Assembly: GCA_002015125.1 (NCBI GenBank)
Contig: MUYB01000020.1
Coordinates: 7,574 to 71,573 of the forward strand
Direction: 5' to 3'
Length of the DNA stretch: 64,000 nucleotides
Source of the DNA: [Haemophilus] felis
GTDB lineage: Bacteria > Pseudomonadota > Gammaproteobacteria > Enterobacterales > Pasteurellaceae
Position numbers and translations under genes: made by a program. Under the pieces are notes generated by a model, which did no database searches, was not told the DNA's origin, and saw only the letters and a program-made list of their open reading frames with translations. Of the stretch, positions 7,819 through 18,476 are shown one piece after another (the stretch's first letter is position 1; each line of letters opens with the position of its first letter).

Positions 7819-8853
7819 ATGAAAATATTACAGATTTCTCAATTATGTTGTGGTTATGATGCCGCCAATGTCTTGCAACATCTTGATTTGCAAATGGAAC
7901 AAAGTGAAATCCTGTGTCTGCTTGGCGCCAGCGGTTGTGGTAAAACCACCTTATTAAAAGCCATCGCTGGATTACAAGATATTCAACAGGGGAAAATTTT
8001 ATTCAAAGGACAAGATCTCGCGAGCTTACCCGTAGAAAAAAGACGCATCGGGGTGATTTTTCAGGACTATGCCTTATTTCCGCATTTAACCGTGGCGGAA
8101 AATATTCGATTTGGTTTATTTGCTAAAAATAATCAAGAAAAACAACAGATTATTGAAAAAATGGCTGCCCTTGTGCGTTTAACAGGCTTACTTGAACGCT
8201 ATCCGCATGAACTGTCAGGCGGTCAGCAACAACGGGTTGCCATTGCAAGAGCCCTTGCTTGCGAACCGCATTTGTTATTGTTAGATGAACCATTCTCTAA
8301 CGTGGATACCCAAGTGCGCTACCAAATGATTGAGGAAATCAAAGATATTTTAAAAAGCCAACAAATTCCTGCCATTTTTGTTACCCACAGCAAAGAAGAA
8401 GCTTTTGCATTTGCGGATAAATTAGCCATTATGGATAAAGGCAAAATCGTGCAAACGGGAGGTACAGAAGAGTTATATCAACGTCCAGTGAATCGTTTTG
8501 TGGCAGAATTTCTCGGTTCGGTGAACTATTTAAGCTGCAAAATGACTTCACCTAATGGTTTTTCCTCATCTATTGGCGATTATCAATTTACCCAGCCATT
8601 GCACCTTGCGAACGGACAAGCATTACAAATTGGACAACAAGTCCACTGGTTAATTCGTCCGCAAAGCTTCCAAATTCATCTCGATGCAGCTGGCAGAGGA
8701 CAAATTCTGAAAAAACGCTTTTTAGGACCTTATAATCAATACGACGTGCAAATTGACGAGCAAATTATCACGGTACAAACCCCTAAAAATTTCCCGTTAC
8801 AAAGTCAAGTTAGGTTGGATTATAAGAGCGAATACCCTGTGTTATTTGAATAA
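7819..8853 (+). CDS. afuC: Ferric iron ABC transporter, ATP-binding protein
   Basis: This 344-residue ATPase powers the iron importer at the inner face of the membrane. Motifs in order: Walker A GASGCGKTT (about 36-44), Q-loop IFQDYALFP, signature LSGGQQQRVA, Walker B LLLLDEPF, and the H-loop VTHSKEEAF. A C-terminal TOBE-like domain (about 245-344) completes the FbpC/PotA-type layout. The start at 7819 follows the permease stop by two bases with little ribosome site of its own, so translation is likely coupled. Last gene of the operon. Confidence 0.93.
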   Translation: MKILQISQLCCGYDAANVLQHLDLQMEQSEILCLLGASGCGKTTLLKAIAGLQDIQQGKILFKGQDLASLPVEKRRIGVIFQDYALFPHLTVAENIRFGLFAKNNQEKQQIIEKMAALVRLTGLLERYPHELSGGQQQRVAIARALACEPHLLLLDEPFSNVDTQVRYQMIEEIKDILKSQQIPAIFVTHSKEEAFAFADKLAIMDKGKIVQTGGTEELYQRPVNRFVAEFLGSVNYLSCKMTSPNGFSSSIGDYQFTQPLHLANGQALQIGQQVHWLIRPQSFQIHLDAAGRGQILKKRFLGPYNQYDVQIDEQIITVQTPKNFPLQSQVRLDYKSEYPVLFE

Positions 8854-8891
8854 AACTCTTTATTTAACTGTTTTTGTTGTTTGATAAGTAA

Positions 8892-9617
8892 CTATTCACC
8901 AAAGTCCTCTGGTAGATATTGCTGCATTTGATGCCAAATCACACCACTATCTTTACCATATTGACGAATACAGTCTTTTACCGCCTCTAAATTTTGGGTT
9001 TCGCATAATGATTTTAGGTTAAGGTAAAATTTCTTCGCACATTCACGCGCTATCGGATTGGTAAAGTAAAATATACCAACTCGAGAGTATAAACTTTTCA
9101 AACTATTTAAGATCAATCCATATACAGCATTGCCAGAAGCAAAGGCTAATTTGCGGAATAATTCATAGTCAAACTGTGTGTAAGATTCGGCATCATCAGT
9201 TAAATGCTCTAGCTCGTCAAAAATTTGTAGAGATTGCTGAGGTTCTAATTTAAATGCCTTCTTGATGTAAATAGAGGAAATGTCTGTACGCGCGGAAAGC
9301 ACGCTTGATATGAGGCTAGGTAATTTTGTTCCGTCTAAACGAATTAATACCTCAATAATATTGAGGCCTGATGTTTCCCAAATATTGTTTACTCTTGTAG
9401 GTTTGCCATGTTGAATATTGAGCCAACCATCTCTTGCTAAACGTTGTAACACTTCTCGTAGCGTTGTTCGTGTAACACCTATCTTATCTGCTAACTCACG
9501 CTCAGCAGGTAAATCAGATCCTGGTGGAAAATGATTATTCCAAATACTTTTTACCAAATATTCTTCCGCTAAGGCAGAAGGGCTTTGAGCTTTTAGCAAG
9601 GTTTGATCGTGGTTCAT
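8892..9617 (-). CDS. fadR: Fatty acid metabolism regulator FadR
   Basis: This 241-residue GntR-family regulator senses long-chain acyl-CoA and controls fatty acid synthesis and breakdown genes. The N-terminal winged helix (about 9-75) contains [20 protein letters not shown], the recognition region; the C-terminal all-helical part matches the FadR acyl-CoA domain in length. It is transcribed divergently from nhaB with about 150 bases between, the arrangement seen in E. coli and H. influenzae. Family and symbol are secure. Confidence 0.93.
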   Translation of the reverse strand: MNHDQTLLKAQSPSALAEEYLVKSIWNNHFPPGSDLPAERELADKIGVTRTTLREVLQRLARDGWLNIQHGKPTRVNNIWETSGLNIIEVLIRLDGTKLPSLISSVLSARTDISSIYIKKAFKLEPQQSLQIFDELEHLTDDAESYTQFDYELFRKLAFASGNAVYGLILNSLKSLYSRVGIFYFTNPIARECAKKFYLNLKSLCETQNLEAVKDCIRQYGKDSGVIWHQMQQYLPEDFGE

Positions 9618-9769
9618 AAGTTTATTCCAAAGAATTAGGGTGGAATTTAGAAATTATTCAACAAATAGTTAGATTAAGTATTATCGTTTAAAGCAGTATA
9701 TATTACAATTAGTGCAGGTCATACTTAAAAATTTCTAGAAATTATAATTTAACAAGGTGGTATTCAAAA

Positions 9770-11311
9770 ATGACATATACGCAAGCATTTTTCAAAAATT
9801 TTCTGGGGGCGAGTCCTGATTGGTATAAATTAGCAATCGTTTCTTTTTTGGTGATTAATCCTATTGTTTTTTTTGCAGTTGATCCTTTTTGGGCAGGCTG
9901 GCTTTTAGTGGCGGAGTTTATTTTTACTCTTGCCATGGCATTAAAATGCTATCCATTACAACCAGGTGGTTTGCTAGCATTAGAAGCTGTTGCCATTGGA
10001 ATGACGCACCCTTCCCACGTTAAAGCAGAAATTATGGCAAACTTTGAAGTGGTATTGCTGTTAATTTTTATGGTGGCGGGCATTTATTTTATGAAGCAGC
10101 TTTTGCTTTTTATCTTTACAAAATTACTGCTGAGTATCCGTTCTAAAATTTCTCTTTCTATTGCATTTTGTTTAAGCGCCGCTTTCTTATCTGCATTTTT
10201 AGATGCCTTAACGGTTGTTGCGGTGATTATTAGCGTCGGTATTGGTTTCTATGGCGTTTATCATAAAGTTGCTTCAGGCAATCAATTTTATGATTCCACA
10301 GATATTACCAAAGATGACAAAATTGGTGAGCATAAACAAACCTTGGAAGACTTCCGTGCATTTTTACGCAGTTTAATGATGCACTCTTGTGTTGGAACTG
10401 CTTTAGGTGGCGTGATGACCATGGTCGGAGAGCCTCAGAATTTGATTATTGCGGAACAAGCGGAATGGGCGTTTAAAGAGTTCTTCTTGCGTATGTTGCC
10501 AGTAACCTTACCTGTACTTGTATTCGGTTTGTGTACTTGTGTGTTCGTGGAAAAATTTCGTTTGTTTGGATACGGCACAAAATTACCGAGAAAAGTGTGG
10601 GCGATTTTGGCTAAATTTGATCGTCATAATCAGCAAAAAATGACACAACAAGATCGTGTGAAGTTGATTTTCCAAGGTATTATTGGCCTTTGGTTGATTA
10701 TCGGATTAGCCTTTCATTTAGCGGCTGTAGGTATTATTGGTCTCACTATTATTATTTTAACTACCTCATTTTGTGGCGTTACCAATGAACATGCTATTGG
10801 TAAAGCATTCCAAGAGTCTTTACCATTTACAGCACTTTTAGTGGTTTTCTTTTCAGTGGTTGCGGTCATTATTGATCAGCATTTATTTGCACCAATTATT
10901 CATTTTGTGTTATCGGCAAGTGAAAGTGCACAGTTAATGTTGTTCTATATTTTTAATGGTTTATTATCAGCGATTTCCGATAACGTATTTGTTGCGACGG
11001 TGTATATCAATGAAAGTAAGGCGGCGTTACAAGCTGGGTTGATTTCTTTACATCAGTATGAATTATTAGCAGTGGCAATCAATACAGGGACTAACTTACC
11101 GTCTGTGGCAACGCCTAATGGTCAGGCTGCATTCCTGTTTTTATTAACATCTTCTCTTGCGCCATTAATTGGTTTGTCTTACGGTAGAATGGTTTATATG
11201 GCCTTACCTTATACGATAGTTTTATCCGTTATTGGGTTATTGGCGGTAGAATTTGTTTTACCTGGAGCCACCCAACTATTTGGTCAGTTAGGTTTAATTA
11301 AGCCAATTTAA
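9770..11311 (+). CDS. nhaB: Na+/H+ antiporter NhaB
   Basis: This 513-residue integral membrane protein with about 12 hydrophobic segments exchanges internal sodium for external protons. Family-typical stretches include [11 protein letters not shown] at the N terminus, [31 protein letters not shown] and the late [13 protein letters not shown] and [17 protein letters not shown]. Length agrees with E. coli NhaB. The start at 9770 follows AAGGTGGTATTCAAAA. It lies 19 bases ahead of dsbB and is probably co-transcribed with it. Confidence 0.95.
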   Translation: MTYTQAFFKNFLGASPDWYKLAIVSFLVINPIVFFAVDPFWAGWLLVAEFIFTLAMALKCYPLQPGGLLALEAVAIGMTHPSHVKAEIMANFEVVLLLIFMVAGIYFMKQLLLFIFTKLLLSIRSKISLSIAFCLSAAFLSAFLDALTVVAVIISVGIGFYGVYHKVASGNQFYDSTDITKDDKIGEHKQTLEDFRAFLRSLMMHSCVGTALGGVMTMVGEPQNLIIAEQAEWAFKEFFLRMLPVTLPVLVFGLCTCVFVEKFRLFGYGTKLPRKVWAILAKFDRHNQQKMTQQDRVKLIFQGIIGLWLIIGLAFHLAAVGIIGLTIIILTTSFCGVTNEHAIGKAFQESLPFTALLVVFFSVVAVIIDQHLFAPIIHFVLSASESAQLMLFYIFNGLLSAISDNVFVATVYINESKAALQAGLISLHQYELLAVAINTGTNLPSVATPNGQAAFLFLLTSSLAPLIGLSYGRMVYMALPYTIVLSVIGLLAVEFVLPGATQLFGQLGLIKPI

Positions 11312-11330
11312 TCCCAAGAGAGAGTTTTGT

Positions 11331-11864
11331 ATGCTGAATTTCTTTAAAATCTATTCTATGCAAAGAAATGGTTGGTTTCTTCTGTTTGTTGCTACAGTTA
11401 TTTTGATATCTATCTCACTTTATTTTCAACATGGAATGAATTTAGAGCCTTGTGTGATGTGTATTTATGAACGCACCGCTCTGTTCGGCATAATGTTTGC
11501 TTCTCTCATTGGCCTGCTTTACCCTAAATCCACTTTTTTACGTTTGTTAGGATTAATCATCGCGCTAGGCTGTGCAATAAAGGGATTTGAAGTTGCGTTA
11601 ACGCATTTGGATTTACAGCTTAATCCTGCACCTTGGAAACAATGTCCTCTAGTGCCTGAATTTCCTACTACCTTACCTCTGGATAAGTGGATTCCTTTTA
11701 TATTTAAGCCTTCGGCTCCTTGTGGTTTAGAACAATGGCAATTTTTAGGATTATCCATGGTGCAATGGATCCTGATTATTTTTGTGGTCTATATATTATT
11801 ATTGGCATTGCTACTAATGAGTCAGTTTAAACGCAGTAAACCACAGCGTCGTTTATTTAGATAA
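11331..11864 (+). CDS. dsbB: Disulfide bond formation protein B
   Basis: This 177-residue four-helix inner-membrane protein reoxidises DsbA and passes electrons to quinones. The first periplasmic loop holds the redox pair CVMC (LEPCVMCIYERTALF), and the second loop carries the other pair, in KQCPLVPEFP and SAPCGLEQW. Membrane segments lie at about 17-33, 47-65, 72-90 and 145-165. The conserved quinone-site arginine is in YERTALF. It follows nhaB by 19 bases, preceded by GAGAG. Confidence 0.95.
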   Translation: MLNFFKIYSMQRNGWFLLFVATVILISISLYFQHGMNLEPCVMCIYERTALFGIMFASLIGLLYPKSTFLRLLGLIIALGCAIKGFEVALTHLDLQLNPAPWKQCPLVPEFPTTLPLDKWIPFIFKPSAPCGLEQWQFLGLSMVQWILIIFVVYILLLALLLMSQFKRSKPQRRLFR

Positions 11865-11880
11865 TCAAGCGCTGAAGTGA

Positions 11881-11912
11881 AATTAAGGGGAACGTTAAAG
11901 TTCCCCTTAATT
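11881..11912. terminator. Bidirectional terminator between dsbB and a small gene
   Basis: A perfect 13-bp inverted repeat AATTAAGGGGAAC/GTTCCCCTTAATT with a 6-base loop lies between convergent genes, 17 bases after dsbB and 3 bases from the stop of the small basic protein. Confidence 0.85.
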
Positions 11913-11914
11913 GT

Positions 11915-12064
11915 TTAGATGTCTTGTACGACAAAGTGTAAGGAATGGCGTGCAAGTAACAATGCTTTCCGTTGTTTAATTCGTTTTAAACGTAGGGAGC
12001 GTCCTTGTGATAAACGATACAGTTTTGTCCCTGATTTTTTTAAGAAATTTTTACGTCTTACCAT
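11915..12064 (-). CDS. Small very basic protein of unknown function, coupled to mltF
   Basis: A 49-residue frame starts at an ATG at 12064, one base after the mltF stop codon, and its ribosome site AAGGAGAAT lies inside the last codons of mltF. It reads MVRRKNFLKKSGTKLYRLS and continues with LRLKRIKQRKALLLARHS, ending VVQDI. About 17 of 49 residues are Lys or Arg and there is no acidic patch or membrane segment, which suggests binding to RNA, DNA or the ribosome. A strong terminator follows directly. I do not recognise the family; it is not ArfA, RpmH, RpmJ or Sra by motif. Tight coupling, a good ribosome site and its own terminator favour a real gene. Confidence 0.65.
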   Translation of the reverse strand: MVRRKNFLKKSGTKLYRLSQGRSLRLKRIKQRKALLLARHSLHFVVQDI

Positions 12065-12065
12065 T

Positions 12066-13505
12066 TTATTCTCCTTCTAGTGCTTTTTCTTCTGTGGTGG
12101 ATACATTCGTATGATTTTCTTCCGCTTTATTTTGTTGAAGACGGTAGTAATTCATAATGCTGTTCTCATAGCGACGAATGTTTTCTACATATTGATATGC
12201 TTCGTGTCCTCTAGCATAACCATATTTTAAGTTAGTGTAGTAGCGTTTTTCCGCAAGCAATGGCAAGTTTTTTTTCACATCAAGCCAATTATCAGGATCT
12301 CCGCCTAAATTTTTAGTCAATCTACGCACATCAAGCAGATGGCCTAATCCCATATTGTAGGCGGCTAAAGCAAACCAAATTCGGTCAGCTTGAGGAACTG
12401 TATCTGGTATTTGAGCAATCAACAGTTGTAAATATTCGGAGCCTGCTTTAATGCTTTGCTCAGGATCTGTTCTATTTGTAATGCGCATTCTTTCTGCGGT
12501 TGCTTTAGTTAACATCATTATGCCTCGTACTCCAGTAGGTGAGGTGGCATCTGGATTCCAATGTGATTCTTGATAAGCAATCGCTGCAAGTAAACGCCAA
12601 TCTAAATCTCCGCTATATTTTTCAAATAATGGAGCAAATTTAGGGAGAACATTTTCGATTGCATTTAAATAGCTTTTTGTATCAACGTAGTTAAATTGTG
12701 TTAAATGGTTAAAGTATTTTTCTTCAATGCGCGCAATGATTCCCATTTCTAACGCCGAATTCATGAAATCTAATAATGCAGCCTGTAATTCACTATAAGA
12801 ATTGTTCGGCAAATACCAATGTACCGATGATTCATCGGTTAAGTCAAAGGCAACGGCGACATTAGGTTTAATTTGTTGAATGGCCGATACATCGAGTGAA
12901 TTAGCAATCACATAATCCACTTTACCTTCGGTGAGTTGAATGAGTAATTCTTCTGCTGTGAATTTATTAGCGCTTTGCCAAGTTAAGTCAGGATACTTCT
13001 CTTTTTTCGCATTCAGTAGCGCCGCTAGCTCTGAGTCAGGCACGATAGCGAGTTTCCCTGTGATTTGGTTTAAATCTTTAGGGCGACTTTCTCCCTTACG
13101 ATAAACCAATTGCCAAGAAGATGAGTAATAAGTAGGTCCAATTTGGAATTGTTCTAACTTTTTAGGTTGGTACATCAAGCTTGCAGCCACGATATCAATT
13201 TCATTATTTTTTAGTGCTTCAAATAAGGCATCGCTATTGTCGAGCGGCACAATTTGCAACTCAACGTTAAGATAATCTGCAAATGCTTTGCTGAGTTCAT
13301 ATTCTAAGCCAGAAGGTTGACCAGAGTGATCGATAAAATAAGAGATTGAGTTATTAACCGTGCCAACAGTTAAAACACCTTTTTCTTGAATAAGGGTATA
13401 ACGGTTTTCTTCTGAGCGCATGATGTGCTGCCAAGGAAACACCATATCTAATGCCCAAAGTAGTAATGCAAAAATTGCAACGATACGCAAGAATAGCCCT
13501 TTCAA
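12066..13505 (-). CDS. mltF: Membrane-bound lytic murein transglycosylase F
   Basis: This envelope enzyme cuts glycan strands of peptidoglycan, forming 1,6-anhydromuramic ends. The start is uncertain: a TTG at 13505 with AGGAGAGAAAGGG ahead gives [20 protein letters not shown], a good N-terminal anchor, and is preferred over an ATG at 13544 or a TTG at 13571. An N-terminal solute-binding-like domain (about 45-265) begins with VLTVGTVNN. The C-terminal SLT domain has the catalytic glutamate in [19 protein letters not shown] and the late AAYNMGLGH motif. The order is normal for MltF. It is followed, with one base between, by a 49-residue basic protein. Confidence 0.9.
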   Translation of the reverse strand: MKGLFLRIVAIFALLLWALDMVFPWQHIMRSEENRYTLIQEKGVLTVGTVNNSISYFIDHSGQPSGLEYELSKAFADYLNVELQIVPLDNSDALFEALKNNEIDIVAASLMYQPKKLEQFQIGPTYYSSSWQLVYRKGESRPKDLNQITGKLAIVPDSELAALLNAKKEKYPDLTWQSANKFTAEELLIQLTEGKVDYVIANSLDVSAIQQIKPNVAVAFDLTDESSVHWYLPNNSYSELQAALLDFMNSALEMGIIARIEEKYFNHLTQFNYVDTKSYLNAIENVLPKFAPLFEKYSGDLDWRLLAAIAYQESHWNPDATSPTGVRGIMMLTKATAERMRITNRTDPEQSIKAGSEYLQLLIAQIPDTVPQADRIWFALAAYNMGLGHLLDVRRLTKNLGGDPDNWLDVKKNLPLLAEKRYYTNLKYGYARGHEAYQYVENIRRYENSIMNYYRLQQNKAEENHTNVSTTEEKALEGE

Positions 13506-13642
13506 CTTTACCCTTTCTCTCCTGTAATCATCAAAGCTTGGCATTTTAACGACTAAATGAAAAATAGACAAATGAGATAAAATAAGGATGATGCCAGAAT
13601 TGCCGTAACAATCACATTGAGGCGCTAGTCAAGTTTTACTAA

Positions 13643-14398
<756 letters not shown>

Positions 14399-14449
14399 TA
14401 TTGATCCAGATAAAAATTGAGTTGGACAACAGGGAAGTCTTCGAAGAAG

Positions 14450-14525
14450 TGGTGGGCGATACCGGTCTCGAACCAGTGACCCCCTCCTTGTAAGGGAGGT
14501 GCTCTCCCAACTGAGCTAATCGCCC
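14450..14525 (-). tRNA. tRNA-Val(TAC), copy 3 of the array
   Basis: A 76-base cloverleaf with encoded CCA: acceptor GGGCGAT, D arm AGCTCAGTTGGGAGAGC, anticodon stem CCTCC/GGAGG around TTACAA (anticodon TAC), T arm GGTTCGAGACC. It is identical to the two copies upstream on the same strand and is the last of the transcript. Confidence 0.97.
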
Positions 14526-14651
14526 TTTCTAAAGTAAAATTTTTGTTTCTGCGAGGGTGAATTTCGTCGATGTACTTATGTACAACTTCCTCAATTCGAC
14601 TTGCATAAACTGCAAATTTAAGCTTTATCAAGTTTATGATTTAAGTCTAAG

Positions 14652-14727
14652 TGGTGGGCGATACCGGTCTCGAACCAGTGACCCCCTCCTTGTAAGGGAG
14701 GTGCTCTCCCAACTGAGCTAATCGCCC
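14652..14727 (-). tRNA. tRNA-Val(TAC), copy 2 of the array
   Basis: Same 76-base sequence as the neighbouring copies, anticodon TAC, CCA encoded. It is separated by 65 bases from the copy upstream and 126 bases from the copy downstream, and probably shares their transcript. Confidence 0.97.
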
Positions 14728-14792
14728 ACTTAGGACCTAAAACAAAGGGAAGTTTGAAAAGTTGGTAACTTATTCTAAAAGCTTGTAATAAG

Positions 14793-14868
14793 TGGTGGGC
14801 GATACCGGTCTCGAACCAGTGACCCCCTCCTTGTAAGGGAGGTGCTCTCCCAACTGAGCTAATCGCCC
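14793..14868 (-). tRNA. tRNA-Val(TAC), copy 1 of the array
   Basis: First and promoter-proximal copy of three identical tRNA-Val genes; 76 bases, anticodon TAC, CCA encoded. A strong stable-RNA-type promoter lies about 45 bases upstream. Confidence 0.97.
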
Positions 14869-14910
14869 TTTTCAAACTGTTTTGCAACACAATATGTATT
14901 GCGGAGTGGC

Positions 14911-14938
14911 ATTATAGGGAACTTTATCTTATCGTCAA
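14911..14938 (-). promoter_or_regulatory. Promoter of the tRNA-Val array
   Basis: Read on the minus strand: TTGACG (-35), 16 bases, perfect TATAAT (-10), then a G/C-rich discriminator GCCACTCCGC as is usual for stringently controlled stable RNA promoters. Confidence 0.85.
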
Positions 14939-15062
14939 ACTTTTTTTGCAAAAAAATGTGTATTCGTTTTAAAAATCATCAATTTTGTAGATTTTCTACT
15001 ATGATTCCCCCCTCAGAAGAGTAAAATAACGAAATCTTTTGTTTAAAAAAACACAGGTTATT

Positions 15063-16508
15063 ATGATGAATATTGAAACCCTTTTTCCTTTAGATCCTTC
15101 TGTTAAAGTACGCACTCGTTTTGCACCTAGTCCAACAGGCTATTTGCATGTTGGCGGCGCTAGAACAGCGCTTTATTCTTGGTTATACGCAAAGCATCAT
15201 CAAGGGGAATTTGTCTTACGCATTGAAGATACTGACCTAGAGCGTTCTACACCAGAAGCAACTGCGGCTATTTTAGAAGGAATGCAGTGGTTAAATTTAG
15301 CTTGGGAATATGGCCCTTATTTTCAAACAAAACGCTTTGACCGCTATAACCAAGTGATTGACCAAATGATCGAACAAGGTCTTGCATATCGTTGCTATTG
15401 CTCTAAAGAGCGTTTAGATGAATTGCGTACTGAACAAGAGAAAAATAAACAAAAACCGCGTTATGACCGTCATTGCTTACATGAACATAGTTTAGATCCA
15501 AGCCAACCTCATGTTGTTCGCTTTAAAAATCCAACGGAAGGTTCAGTCGTATTTGACGATGCAGTGCGTGGTCGTATTGAAATCAGTAATAGTGAATTAG
15601 ATGATTTAATTATTCGTCGTACGGACGGTTCGCCAACCTACAACTTCTGTGTGGTGGTGGATGACTGGGATATGGGAATTACTCATGTGGTTCGTGGCGA
15701 AGACCATATTAATAACACGCCACGTCAAATTAATATTCTCAAAGCCCTTGGCGCACCAATTCCAGTATATGCTCATGTTTCTATGATTAACGGCGATGAC
15801 GGTCAGAAATTATCTAAACGTCATGGCGCAGTGAGTGTGATGCAGTATCGTGATGATGGTTATTTACCAGAAGCCTTAATTAACTATCTCGTGCGTTTAG
15901 GATGGGGACATGGCGATCAAGAAATTTTTAGTCGAGAAGAAATGATTGAATTATTTGATCTGCATTCTGTGAGTCGTTCTGCAAGTGCATTCAATACAGA
16001 AAAATTATTATGGTTAAATCACCATTATATACGCGAATTACCTGCGGAATATGTTGCAAAACATCTTGCGTGGCATTACCAGAATCAAGGTATTGATACG
16101 ACTAACGGACCGGTGTTAACAGAAATTGTATCTATGCTAGCGGAACGTTGTAAAACCTTAAAAGAAATGGCTGCTACAAGTCGTTATTTCTTTGAAGAAT
16201 TTGATAGTTTTGATGAGTCGGCGGTAAAAAAACACTTTAAAACAGCAGCCTTAGCGCCTTTAGAAAAGGTTTATGAAAAATTAGCCGCGTTAGAAAGCTG
16301 GGATCTACATTCAACTCACCAAGCTATTGAACAGACCGCTACAGAGCTTGAATTAGGTATGGGTAAAGTAGGAATGCCATTACGCGTTGCTGTAACAGGT
16401 GCAGGACAATCTCCATCAATGGATATTACTTTAGTCGCTATTGGTAAAGCACGAGTGTTAGCGCGTATAGAAAAAGCAATTCAATTTATTCAAGCAAATT
16501 GTGCTTAA
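15063..16508 (+). CDS. gltX: Glutamyl-tRNA synthetase
   Basis: This 481-residue class I synthetase charges tRNA-Glu. The start at 15063 gives [20 protein letters not shown]; an in-frame codon 24 bases upstream has no better ribosome site. The HIGH-type motif is in [19 protein letters not shown] (about 25-43) and the KMSKS-type motif is [10 protein letters not shown] (about 250). Zinc-ligand-like cysteines CYCSKERL (about 112) match the E. coli type. C-terminal anticodon-binding region complete. It lies between two tRNA loci and is transcribed alone. Confidence 0.96.
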   Translation: MMNIETLFPLDPSVKVRTRFAPSPTGYLHVGGARTALYSWLYAKHHQGEFVLRIEDTDLERSTPEATAAILEGMQWLNLAWEYGPYFQTKRFDRYNQVIDQMIEQGLAYRCYCSKERLDELRTEQEKNKQKPRYDRHCLHEHSLDPSQPHVVRFKNPTEGSVVFDDAVRGRIEISNSELDDLIIRRTDGSPTYNFCVVVDDWDMGITHVVRGEDHINNTPRQINILKALGAPIPVYAHVSMINGDDGQKLSKRHGAVSVMQYRDDGYLPEALINYLVRLGWGHGDQEIFSREEMIELFDLHSVSRSASAFNTEKLLWLNHHYIRELPAEYVAKHLAWHYQNQGIDTTNGPVLTEIVSMLAERCKTLKEMAATSRYFFEEFDSFDESAVKKHFKTAALAPLEKVYEKLAALESWDLHSTHQAIEQTATELELGMGKVGMPLRVAVTGAGQSPSMDITLVAIGKARVLARIEKAIQFIQANCA

Positions 16509-16544
16509 TATTTAACCTGCTAACAGAATATCACGAATTTGATA

Positions 16545-16573
16545 TTGACAGCATAGATGACGCAACTTATCAT
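16545..16573 (+). promoter_or_regulatory. Promoter of tRNA-Ala
   Basis: TTGACA at 16545-16550 and TATCAT at 16568-16573 are separated by 17 bases, with the tRNA starting 16 bases downstream. Confidence 0.8.
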
Positions 16574-16587
16574 TAGCGCCATTGTAT

Positions 16588-16664
<77 letters not shown>

Positions 16665-16672
16665 AATTTATC

Positions 16673-16711
16673 AACCTTATCAATTACTTAGCGATTGATA
16701 AGGTTTTTTTT
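16673..16711 (+). terminator. Terminator of tRNA-Ala
   Basis: A perfect 12-bp stem AACCTTATCAAT/ATTGATAAGGTT with a 9-base loop, followed by T-rich sequence, 8 bases after the tRNA CCA end. Confidence 0.9.
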
Positions 16712-16777
16712 GACTTTTCTAAAATTAGCGCCAGAAGCCAGAGCTACTTTTGTTTTTCAGAAATTATTTTTTCTCGG

Positions 16778-17257
16778 TTACTGGTTTTTATCTACATAGA
16801 GTTCTGCACACATTAACTTACCTAAAAGATGCAAAGGTGTTTCTGGATAGGATTTCACCACTTTCTTGTACATTGTGTTAGTTGGGCTAGCTTTTCCTTT
16901 TCCCCAAAAATCAGAATAGTAAACCTCATTTAATTGAACCACTTCTTGGCTTTGACAGTTTAAGGAATGTTTTTTACGAGATGATTTTGCGTGATCATTT
17001 TCTGCTTCAGGGTAAGCATAGATACCTTGGGTTAAATTGGTTACTACATCAAAGTGTACTAAATGAGGGCTATCTTTTTGTTTTTGTACTAAGTTTAAAT
17101 CAACAAATCGTTGTGATTCTGGTTCGATAATTAAGAAGCCAGTAGGAACAAGGGATTGATATGGAAGATCAATAATGGCTTTTTCTGCTTTTGGTGGTTT
17201 TTGTGCACAAGCGGATAAGACTAATAAAGAGGTAATAAGAATAGGGTATTTTTTCAT
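16778..17257 (-). CDS. Protein E-like surface lipoprotein
   Basis: This 159-residue protein has a lipoprotein signal with lipobox LSAC (Cys17), so it should be an outer-membrane lipoprotein. The mature part resembles Haemophilus Protein E, a surface adhesin reported to bind vitronectin and laminin: VHFDVVTNLTQGIYAYPE, then two spaced cysteines in SLNCQ and LMCAE, and YYSDFWGKG between them. In the family the cysteines form a disulfide across the sheet. Length agrees. It is transcribed alone toward tRNA-Ala, with about 180 bases upstream shared with purM. The family is judged from remembered motifs; binding function is inferred. Confidence 0.75.
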   Translation of the reverse strand: MKKYPILITSLLVLSACAQKPPKAEKAIIDLPYQSLVPTGFLIIEPESQRFVDLNLVQKQKDSPHLVHFDVVTNLTQGIYAYPEAENDHAKSSRKKHSLNCQSQEVVQLNEVYYSDFWGKGKASPTNTMYKKVVKSYPETPLHLLGKLMCAELYVDKNQ

Positions 17258-17363
17258 TTACTTTTCTCATTTTTTATAGGAATCAATGGCGTGAAATAAT
17301 AGCACTATTCAGCATAGGATGAAATATAACTTGTAAAAGTATAAAAATTTTATTAATTCATAT

Positions 17364-17379
17364 CGCAAACGTTTGCTTT
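17364..17379 (+). promoter_or_regulatory. PurR operator upstream of purM
   Basis: CGCAAACGTTTGCTTT matches the PurR operator consensus ACGCAAACGTTTNCNT almost completely, with the central palindrome GCAAACGTTTGC perfect. It lies 57 bases before the purM start, as expected for purine-repressed purMN. Confidence 0.88.
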
Positions 17380-17435
17380 TGCGTGATACAATTCGTTCCG
17401 TTTTTCTGCTTGGCTTAACCATAGGAATATTGAGA

Positions 17436-18476
17436 GTGAGTAATCAATCATTAAGTTATAAAGATGCTGGTGTGGATATTAACGCTGGTAATGAATTAGT
17501 TGAACGCATCAAAGCAGATGTGAAACGCACCACTCGCCCTGAAGTTATGGGTGGTTTGGGCGGTTTTGGGGCGTTATGTGCCATTCCGAGTAAATATAAA
17601 GAACCAGTGTTGGTGTCTGGTACCGACGGCGTGGGTACTAAATTACGCCTTGCCATTGATTTAAAACGCCACGATAACATTGGTGTTGATTTGGTAGCGA
17701 TGTGCGTGAATGATTTGGTGGTGCAAGGTGCAGAGCCGTTATTCTTCTTGGATTATTATGCCACGGGTAAATTAGACGTGGATGTTGCCGCCAGCGTAAT
17801 CAAAGGCATTGCGAACGGCTGTGAGCAGTCTAGCTGTGCCTTAGTGGGCGGCGAAACCGCAGAAATGCCAGGAATGTATCACGCAGGTGATTATGATTTA
17901 GCAGGCTTCTGCGTAGGTGTAGTGGAAAAATCAGAGATTATCGACGGTAGCCAAGTGAAAGTAGGTGATGCGTTAATTGCCTTAGGTTCGAGCGGTCCAC
18001 ATTCCAATGGTTATTCTTTAATTCGTAAAGTGATTGAAGTAGCGAATGTTAATCCTGCAGAAGAACAATTGGCGGGTAAACCACTTGCGGATCAGGTGTT
18101 AGCGCCGACTAAAATTTACGTTAAATCTATTCTTGCCTTAATTAAACAAACTGAAGTACATGCTATTGCTCATTTAACTGGCGGTGGTTTCTGGGAAAAT
18201 ATTCCTCGTGTATTGCCGAAAAATGTGAAAGCGGTCATTGATGAAAGTAGTTGGCAATGGCAGCCGGTATTCAAATGGTTACAAGAAAAAGGCAATATTA
18301 GTACCCATGAAATGTATCGCACATTTAACTGTGGTGTCGGTATGGTGATTGCATTACCACAAGCGGACGTGGATAACGCTTTAGCGCTATTAAAACAAGC
18401 AGGTGAAAATGCTTGGCTTATTGGTAAAGTAGAAGCGCTTGGCGAAGGTGAAAACGAACAGGTTATCATTCGTTAA
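17436..18476 (+). CDS. purM: Phosphoribosylformylglycinamidine cyclo-ligase (AIR synthetase)
   Basis: This enzyme catalyses the fifth step of purine synthesis, ATP-dependent closure of FGAM to AIR. A GTG at 17436 gives [20 protein letters not shown], the normal family start; reading frame also extends upstream but no homology is expected there. Key stretches: [35 protein letters not shown] and [16 protein letters not shown]. Length 346 residues, normal. The stop overlaps the purN start (TAATG), so the pair is translationally coupled. A PurR box lies upstream. Confidence 0.96.
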   Translation: MSNQSLSYKDAGVDINAGNELVERIKADVKRTTRPEVMGGLGGFGALCAIPSKYKEPVLVSGTDGVGTKLRLAIDLKRHDNIGVDLVAMCVNDLVVQGAEPLFFLDYYATGKLDVDVAASVIKGIANGCEQSSCALVGGETAEMPGMYHAGDYDLAGFCVGVVEKSEIIDGSQVKVGDALIALGSSGPHSNGYSLIRKVIEVANVNPAEEQLAGKPLADQVLAPTKIYVKSILALIKQTEVHAIAHLTGGGFWENIPRVLPKNVKAVIDESSWQWQPVFKWLQEKGNISTHEMYRTFNCGVGMVIALPQADVDNALALLKQAGENAWLIGKVEALGEGENEQVIIR

